This document shows positions 58,953 through 64,000 of a stretch of 64,000 bases of DNA, one piece after another. Each line of letters opens with the position of its first letter. Positions within the stretch are counted from its first letter, which is position 1. The notes beneath the pieces are model-generated. The model was given only the letters and a program-made list of their open reading frames with translations. It searched no databases and had not been told where the DNA came from. Both the position numbers and the translations under genes were made by a program. The DNA is taken from contig NZ_JAAAPJ010000026.1 of NCBI RefSeq assembly GCF_009909145.1, positions 50,658 to 114,657 on the forward strand. Reading direction: 5' to 3'. Origin of the DNA: Corallococcus silvisoli (GTDB lineage: Bacteria; Myxococcota; Myxococcia; Myxococcales; Myxococcaceae).

Positions 58953-59747
58953 ATGTCCTCACTGAGTTGCCGTGTCGCAACAGCCCAACGCGACCTGGAT
59001 GACGCGCTCCGCGTTCGTTATCAGGTCTTCGGAGAAGAGCTGCGGATGCTGGGGCCCAAGCGCCCCCGCGCGCCGCGCGAGGCCGACTGCTTCGACACCC
59101 TGCGGACCACCGCGCACGTCGTCGTCTACGCGGACGCCGAGCCCGTGGCCACCACCCGCCTGCTGACGCCCAACGCGGAGGTGGCCACCTTCGCGGACAC
59201 GCTCGTGGGGTTGGACATCGAGAAGAAGCTGGACCTCACGGAGCTCGCCGCGCCGGGCCGCGTGTTCGCGGAGACGACGCGCTACTGCGTCACCCGGCGC
59301 TACCGCAACTCCGCGGTGCTGCGCCTCCAGGCGGGCCTCTACCGCGAGAGCCGCCGCCGAGGCGTCACGCATTGGATCGCCGCCGCCAACATGGAGACGG
59401 ACTGTCAGGAGGAGGCGGCCCTCTACTTTCAAGCCGCCGAGCGTCGGGGCTGGGTGAGCGACCGCTTCCGGGCGCGCACCCGCGAGTTTCCGGCGCCTCC
59501 GCGGGAACCCCTCGCGGCCCGCCTCACCGCGGAGCAGCGGGCCCACGCCCGCCGGGGGCAGCTGGACACTCTGCGCATGCCCCCCGTGCTGTCGCTGTTC
59601 GCGGACAAGATGGGCGCGCGCTTCATTGGCCCGCCGCACTTCGATCCCACCTTCAACCGCTTCACGGTGCCGCTCGTCGCGGCGCTGGATGAGATTCCCC
59701 AGAAGACGCTGAACCTCTTCGACGCGATGGACGCCGACGCCGCCTGA
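58953..59747 (+). CDS. LuxI-like / GNAT-fold acyltransferase (autoinducer- or N-acyl-amino-acid-synthase type)
   Basis: The protein has 264 residues from ATG 58953. The N-terminus carries the acyl-homoserine-lactone-synthase signature by position: R22, F26, E43, D45, D48 (R-E-A-D-C-F-D), R69 (RLLTP), and E107/R110 (FAETTRYC). The usual Trp near residue 34 is not seen, and residues beyond about 190 are unlike LuxI (about 210 residues long). Related FeeM-type N-acyl amino acid synthases and PEP-CTERM-associated acyltransferases share these residues, so the product may be an N-acyl amino acid rather than an AHL. It lies 85 bases before a heme-oxygenase-like gene. Confidence 0.75.
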   Translation: MSSLSCRVATAQRDLDDALRVRYQVFGEELRMLGPKRPRAPREADCFDTLRTTAHVVVYADAEPVATTRLLTPNAEVATFADTLVGLDIEKKLDLTELAAPGRVFAETTRYCVTRRYRNSAVLRLQAGLYRESRRRGVTHWIAAANMETDCQEEAALYFQAAERRGWVSDRFRARTREFPAPPREPLAARLTAEQRAHARRGQLDTLRMPPVLSLFADKMGARFIGPPHFDPTFNRFTVPLVAALDEIPQKTLNLFDAMDADAA

Positions 59748-59832
59748 ACCCAGGCCGGCGCGCTCCTTCCTCCCCCTTCACCCTCAACGCCACACCCACC
59801 GGGCCTCCAGGGGCCCCTGACAGGAGACGTGT

Positions 59833-60522
59833 ATGTGCAAGCAGCCCCGGAATGAGCAGACGACGAAGACGGACTGGATGGACTCCCTGCGGCACGAGGC
59901 GCGGATGCTCGTGCGGGAGCTGGACACGGCGCCCGGCGCCCGGCGCCTCTTCGAGGGTCGCATCCACCAAGACGACTACGTGTACTACCTGGTGCAGACG
60001 TACCAGTACGTGCGCTGGAGCACGGAGTTCCTGACGGAGTCCGGCGAGCGCATGAAGCGCGAGGGCCAGAACACCGCGCTCGCGGACCTGCTGCTCCAGA
60101 AGTCCGCCGAGGAGGAGGGCCACGAGCGCTGGCTCCTGGCGGACCTGAAGAACCTGGGCTGGACGCAGGAGCGCGTGGAGCGGGCGCCCATCTGCCCCGC
60201 GGTCAGCGCCTACGTGGAATGGAACCGCTTCACCACGCGGTCGGGCACGCCCACCGCGTTCCTCGGGACGGCCTACGTGCTGGAGTACCTCTCCGTGAAC
60301 CGCGCGCCGGACTCCGTGGACCGGCTGATCGCGGACAGCGGCATCGCCAACATCCACAAGGCCGTCACCTTCCTGCGCGGCCACGGCAACGCGGACGGCG
60401 ACCACGTGGCCGAGCTGGAGTCGGTGCTGCGCACGCTCACGTCTCCGGAGGAGCAGGCCGCGCTGCTGATGTCCGCCCGCATGACGCGCGCCGTGTTCCC
60501 GCACTTCTTCCGGGACCGCTGA
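59833..60522 (+). CDS. Heme-oxygenase-like (diiron oxidase) protein
   Basis: The protein has 229 residues, all helical. The family, often called iron-containing redox enzyme (TenA/PqqC/heme oxygenase superfamily), is indicated by RRLFEGRIHQDDYVYYLVQTYQYVRWS, LLLQKSAEEEGHERWLLADLKNLG and NIHKAVTFLRGHGNADGDHVAELES, with Glu/His residues at the positions used for the diiron centre. Such enzymes oxidise amino or fatty acyl groups in biosynthetic clusters. The gene follows the LuxI-like acyltransferase and probably forms an operon with it. It converges on the LuxR-type regulator, with 19 bases between stops. Confidence 0.85.
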   Translation: MCKQPRNEQTTKTDWMDSLRHEARMLVRELDTAPGARRLFEGRIHQDDYVYYLVQTYQYVRWSTEFLTESGERMKREGQNTALADLLLQKSAEEEGHERWLLADLKNLGWTQERVERAPICPAVSAYVEWNRFTTRSGTPTAFLGTAYVLEYLSVNRAPDSVDRLIADSGIANIHKAVTFLRGHGNADGDHVAELESVLRTLTSPEEQAALLMSARMTRAVFPHFFRDR

Positions 60523-60541
60523 GCCGCCTTCCGGACCCGCG

Positions 60542-61627
60542 CTACCCCGGCTTCTGCCTCCAGGCCGCGTGGTAGAGCAGGTCCGTGCGGCTCTCCATTC
60601 CCAGCTTGGGGAAGATGTTGCGCAGGTGCGTCTTCACCGTGTTGAGCGTCAGGCCCAGGTCCTCGGCGATGGTCTCGTTCGTCCAATTGCTGAGGACCCC
60701 CTGGACCACCTCGGCCTCCCGCTTGGAGAGCTTCAAGCGCCAGAGGTCCGGCATCGGGATGGCGCGCGAGCACTCCTGCAACACCACCACCCAGGGGCGG
60801 CTGCCGTGCTGCTCGGGCAACTCCACGAACGTCACCTTCAGGTCGTGCTTCTCCCCCGAGCGCATCCACGTGTCCATGCCCAGCGTCTTGCGCGTCGTGG
60901 GGTCGCCGCGCAGCCGGCGCAGGTGCTCGCGCAGCTCCACGGGCAGTTCCGCGTCGTTCGCCTCCAGGGCGGGATACCAGCGCTTGAGTAGCTCCGTCGC
61001 GCCCGGTGTCCGCAGCTTCTCCCGCTCCGGGGGATCCATCACGACGCACTCGGCCCCCTGGTGACGGAAGAGCGCGTCCAGCAGGTCGCCGCGCCGCGCT
61101 TCGTTCCCGAACAGCCGGCAGTTGCGCACCGTGTTCACCAGGTAGGGCGTCAGGTCATCCAGGAGGGCCTGCTCCCGCGCGGAGAAGGGCAGGGCGTGCT
61201 GCCGGTACACCGTGAAGCCCGCGTGCCAGTCCTGCCGCAGGTCCAGGAGCACCGCCATCACGTGCTCCAACGGCAGCCCCAGCTCCCGGCACCGCAGGTA
61301 CAACAGGCTGCGCTTCAACTCCTTGCGCGACAGCATGTCCGAGTCCCGGAGCGGCACGTTCGGCTGCTTCATCACCGACTCCCGCACGAAGTCCACGGCG
61401 GCCAGCTCCGGGTAGTGCGCGAAGAGGATTCCGGGGGCGCCCAGGCCCATCCATTCGTATTCACCCGGGCGCTCCGGCCTCGACACGCAGAGGGCCGCGT
61501 AGTCGCAGGGCAACAGCTGCGCGATGGCGCCCTGCGCGTGCGCCAGGACCTCCGTCAGGTCCAGCGAACTGGAGAGGGCCTGGGTCAGCTCGAGCAGGAG
61601 CGCTTGTTCGCGCGCGGTCAGGTTCAA
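60542..61627 (-). CDS. LuxR-type transcriptional regulator with GAF-like sensor
   Basis: The protein has 361 residues. The C-terminal LuxR HTH is LSKREAEVVQGVLSNWTNETIAEDLGLTLNTVKTHLRNIFPKLG (about 295-345). The N-terminus (LLLELTQALSSSLDLTEVLAHAQGAIAQLLPCDYAALCV) is a GAF-type start, and it has no recognisable AHL-binding domain. It is a plausible regulator of the adjacent clusters on either side. No response-regulator receiver domain is seen. Confidence 0.88.
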   Translation of the reverse strand: MNLTAREQALLLELTQALSSSLDLTEVLAHAQGAIAQLLPCDYAALCVSRPERPGEYEWMGLGAPGILFAHYPELAAVDFVRESVMKQPNVPLRDSDMLSRKELKRSLLYLRCRELGLPLEHVMAVLLDLRQDWHAGFTVYRQHALPFSAREQALLDDLTPYLVNTVRNCRLFGNEARRGDLLDALFRHQGAECVVMDPPEREKLRTPGATELLKRWYPALEANDAELPVELREHLRRLRGDPTTRKTLGMDTWMRSGEKHDLKVTFVELPEQHGSRPWVVVLQECSRAIPMPDLWRLKLSKREAEVVQGVLSNWTNETIAEDLGLTLNTVKTHLRNIFPKLGMESRTDLLYHAAWRQKPG

Positions 61628-61729
61628 CGGGGCCTCCCTTCATCCGGTGCACGCACGGACATAGCGGCCGGGAGGCGGAGGGGTCTGTACCCCGGAAGAG
61701 GGATGGACGGGCCCCGCCGCGGGCCGGCT

Positions 61730-62572
61730 TCAGCCCGTCAGCGCCCGAGGGGGGACGCTGCCCACGGCCCACGCGGTCAGCTTGCGCAGCAGCTCCGCGC
61801 GGTCCTCCGGCACGGAGAAGAGGTGGTCCGCGCGCGGATAGAAGGCGTAGGTGACGCGGCCCTCCAGCTTCAGCGGCGAGAGCATCTCGAAGAACTGGCG
61901 CTCGTAGTTGTAGGAGAGCCCCATGCCTCCGGAGAACACGAAGCACAGGCTGACGCCGCGGTCCAACAGGCGCTGGTAGTCGTCCGTCAGCCGCGCGCGC
62001 TCGGGGTACTCGCGCGTGTAGACCTCGTCCGCCTCACCGGCCTCGCGCAGCCTGGAGGGCAGCTTCCGCTTGCGCAGGAAGCGGGTCCAGCGGCGGGGGC
62101 TCAGGTAGCGCAGGTGGAAGCGCAGGTGGTAGCCCAGCGTGCGGTATGTGTACCCGTCGATGAAGGCCGCGCCCGTCACGCGCGGATCCTCCACCGTCAC
62201 CGCGTGCGCGCTGTCCACGCCAGAGCACAGGCCGATGAGCGCGAAGCGCTGGTGGCCCTTCTTCTGCTCCAGGTAGTCGAGCGCCGCGCGCGTCTCCTCC
62301 CGCGCCCGCTGGAACTCGTCCGCGCCGCCCTCGCGGCGGGGGGGGCTGTCGCCCAGGCCGGACAGGTCGAAGCGCAGCGTGGTGACGCCGCGTCCCGCCA
62401 GCTGTCGCGCCAGCTCCACCCACAGCCGGTACGGCCCCACGTGGTGGTTGAGGCCCACGTTGGAGAGCACCACCACGGGCGCCCCCGGCAGCACCTTCGT
62501 GGGCTCCGGCTCCGTGAGGATGCCCACGAGGCTCTGCTCGGGGCCGAAGGAACAGACGCGCTCGCGCATCAC
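61730..62572 (-). CDS. Alpha/beta hydrolase with Cys at the nucleophile position
   Basis: The protein has 280 residues. The alpha/beta-hydrolase core includes PVVVLSNVGLNHHVGPYRLWVELARQLAGRGVTTLRFDLSGLGDS and a nucleophile elbow IGLCSGVDSAH, that is G-x-C-x-G instead of G-x-S-x-G. The acid and His candidates are near the end (YAFYPRADHLFSVPED). Cys in this position is typical of exosortase-system hydrolase 1 proteins and suggests a thioester chemistry. It overlaps the preceding gene by four bases and follows the NRPS end. Confidence 0.82.
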   Translation of the reverse strand: MMRERVCSFGPEQSLVGILTEPEPTKVLPGAPVVVLSNVGLNHHVGPYRLWVELARQLAGRGVTTLRFDLSGLGDSPPRREGGADEFQRAREETRAALDYLEQKKGHQRFALIGLCSGVDSAHAVTVEDPRVTGAAFIDGYTYRTLGYHLRFHLRYLSPRRWTRFLRKRKLPSRLREAGEADEVYTREYPERARLTDDYQRLLDRGVSLCFVFSGGMGLSYNYERQFFEMLSPLKLEGRVTYAFYPRADHLFSVPEDRAELLRKLTAWAVGSVPPRALTG

Positions 62573-63357
62573 GCGACCTCCTTCAGGAGCGAGGTGATGG
62601 TCTGGAGGATGCGGTTGGACAGGAGCGCGGACTCCTGGCCTCCCGTGCCTTCCTCCGGCACCAGGTGGTGCTGGAAGGGCAGGCCCGTCGCCTCCAGGCG
62701 CGCCTGGAGGCGCTGATATTCAGGCTTGGGCGCGGCGGCCACCAGGTGCGTGCGCGTCGTGGGCCACGCGGACAGCGCGGCCAGGTCCACCGCGAGGACG
62801 TCGTCGCGCAGGGGGCGGGGAAAGGCGAAGCCCAGCAACTCCTCGCGCATCTCCAGCGGGCTGTCGGGCTGCGGGAAGAGGGTGCGGGCGGCGCGGCGCG
62901 CCTGGAGCAGCTCCAGCTCCCGCAGGTACGCATCCCCCTTCACCACCGGCTCCCAGAGGACGAGCGCGGCGGTGGACAGTCCCTCCAGTGCGGCACGCAC
63001 CGCGAGCGTCGCGCCCATCCGCAGGCCCACGAGCGCCACGCGCTGCACGCCCGTCACGTCCTGCAACTCCGTGGCGGCCTGGCGGATGTCCTGCGCCCAG
63101 GTGGCCAGTCGGCCCTCTTGCATCTCTCCGGCGGAGTCTCCCGTGCCGTAGTAGTCGAAGCGGAAGACGTGGAACCCCTCGCGCGTGAGCATGCCCGCCA
63201 GCTTCCGGAAGGCCCAGTGCGTCAGCATGTACTCCTGGGCGGCCGGATAGCAGAGGACCACCCCGGTGGAGCGCTCGGAGCCCTGCGCGGGGTGGTGGAC
63301 TCCGAAGAGCTGTCTTTCGGAGGTGCCGAAGAAGCAAGGCGTCACGGTCTGACCCAT
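62569..63357 (-). CDS. Alpha/beta hydrolase lacking a canonical nucleophile
   Basis: The protein has 262 residues. It has the alpha/beta-hydrolase fold (GVVLCYPAAQEYMLTHWAFRKLAGMLTREGFHVFRFDYYGTGDSAG). The elbow reads VGLRMGATLA, placing Arg where the nucleophilic Ser should be; exosortase-system hydrolase 2 proteins have the same G-L-R-x-G. It is probably non-catalytic or acts in transfer. It overlaps the next hydrolase gene by four bases and starts 16 bases after the NRPS stop. Confidence 0.82.
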   Translation of the reverse strand: MGQTVTPCFFGTSERQLFGVHHPAQGSERSTGVVLCYPAAQEYMLTHWAFRKLAGMLTREGFHVFRFDYYGTGDSAGEMQEGRLATWAQDIRQAATELQDVTGVQRVALVGLRMGATLAVRAALEGLSTAALVLWEPVVKGDAYLRELELLQARRAARTLFPQPDSPLEMREELLGFAFPRPLRDDVLAVDLAALSAWPTTRTHLVAAAPKPEYQRLQARLEATGLPFQHHLVPEEGTGGQESALLSNRILQTITSLLKEVA

Positions 63358-63373
63358 CTCCTCGAAGGGTCGC

Positions 63374-64000
63374 TCAGTCCGAGCGTCCCGGCAGGTTCCG
63401 CTTCAGCTTATTGAACAAGCGTTGCGCCAGGGGAACAGAAGTCTCCTGGGTGGCGGCCTTTGTCGACGCGACCGGTTGCGTCGTGGTCGGGGCCGCCACG
63501 GGCACCGGGGGCGCGATCTGCGAGGCCACCTGCTCCAGCGTGTTGAGCAGGAGCGTGCGTGGGTGCAGCTCCTGGTTCAGCTCCTTCCGGACGCGCATCA
63601 CGACCTGGAAGGACAGGAGCGAGTGCCCGCCGATGTTGAAGAAGTTGTCGTGCACGCCCACCTGCGCGATGCCGAGCACTTCCCTCCAGATGCGCGCCAG
63701 GTGCTTCTCCGTCTCCGTGCGCGGCGCGACGAAGGCGTCCTCGACGGGCCGCGCGGTGCCCGCCGGAGGCGGCAGGGCTTTGCGGTCCACCTTGCCGTTG
63801 GGCGTGAGCGGCAGGGCCTCCAGCTCCACGAAGTGCTGCGGCACCATGTACTGCGGCAGCTGCGAGCGCAGGTGCTTGCGCAGCTCCGTGTCCGTGTAGG
63901 CCTCTCCCGGCTTCGTCACCAGATACGCGACGAGGCGGCGGTCTCCGGGGCGGTCCTCGCGGACGAGGGAGACGGCCTGGGCGAGAGAGGGGTGGGAGGC
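63374..64000 (-). CDS. Nonribosomal peptide synthetase, C-terminal adenylation end plus carrier domain (partial)
   Basis: The gene enters from the right window edge; about 208 residues are visible. The end of an adenylation domain (LPQYMVPQHFVELEALPLTPNGKVDRKALP, with the A10 motif NGKVDR) is followed by a peptidyl carrier domain with DNFFNIGGHSLLSFQ, whose Ser takes phosphopantetheine. A Pro/Thr/Gln-rich linker and a short basic tail (LFNKLKRNLPGRSD) end the protein; there is no thioesterase domain. Release may depend on the two alpha/beta hydrolases downstream. Upstream modules are outside the window, so the product is unknown. Confidence 0.93.
   Translation of the reverse strand, partial: ASHPSLAQAVSLVREDRPGDRRLVAYLVTKPGEAYTDTELRKHLRSQLPQYMVPQHFVELEALPLTPNGKVDRKALPPPAGTARPVEDAFVAPRTETEKHLARIWREVLGIAQVGVHDNFFNIGGHSLLSFQVVMRVRKELNQELHPRTLLLNTLEQVASQIAPPVPVAAPTTTQPVASTKAATQETSVPLAQRLFNKLKRNLPGRSD

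Noticed and set aside
60542..61627. LuxR regulator as the receptor for a signal made by the LuxI-like protein
   Set aside because: It lacks an AHL-binding domain and starts with a GAF-type region, so a direct pair is not supported.

Overview
The window looks like chromosomal DNA from a myxobacterium, probably of the Corallococcus/Myxococcus type. This is inferred from very high GC with strongly GC-biased third codon positions, a Myxococcus-type cysteine-rich repeat in one secreted protein, many signal-peptide and lipoprotein genes, and an NRPS gene. Coding density is about 90 percent. I found no rRNA, tRNA, CRISPR array, insertion sequence or prophage. 1-12.4 kb: a truncated gene, a secreted Cys-rich protein, a methyltransferase, a serine beta-lactamase-like hydrolase, a large sugar-dehydrogenase lipoprotein, a TetR-EmrB-EmrA efflux operon closed by a strong terminator, a GNAT enzyme and an AmpG-like MFS carrier. 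12.5-21.8 kb: a secreted alpha-amylase with a starch-binding domain, a lipoprotein, and a three-gene RND pump divergent from a MarR regulator. 22-39.5 kb: mostly housekeeping and envelope genes: a PilT-type ATPase with an apparent CTG start, class I fumarase, two transporters or porins, a 2OG-Fe(II) oxygenase, an M35 protease paired with a lipoprotein sharing its N-terminal domain, an amidotransferase, a RecF-like ATPase, pantothenate kinase and cysteine synthase.

Three regions stand out. (1) 40.9-44.3 kb: an operon with overlapping ends encodes a Rieske oxygenase, a membrane desaturase, and a PAP2 phosphatase fused to a squalene/phytoene-synthase domain. (2) 47.8-52.9 kb: five minus-strand genes encode, in transcription order, a sigma-factor-like protein, a small HTH protein, an ImmA/IrrE metalloprotease, a NurA-like protein and a HerA-type ATPase. 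This combines an IrrE/DdrO-like control pair with HerA/NurA-like DNA machinery and is the best candidate for an undescribed stress or defence system. (3) 58.9-64 kb: a GNAT-fold protein carrying most LuxI-type signature residues lies beside a heme-oxygenase-like diiron protein, a LuxR-type regulator, two alpha/beta hydrolases without a nucleophilic serine, and the end of an NRPS without thioesterase. It looks like the edge of a biosynthetic or signalling cluster that continues beyond the window.

Tightly spaced genes suggest these transcription units: TetR-EmrB-EmrA (7.06-10.55 kb, plus); OMF-adaptor-RND (21.2-15.4 kb, minus); Rieske-desaturase-PAP2/prenyl synthase (44.3-40.9 kb, minus); sigma-HTH-IrrE-NurA-HerA (52.9-47.8 kb, minus); NRPS-hydrolase-hydrolase (64-61.7 kb, minus). 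Function calls rest on motif recognition by eye; no database search was run.
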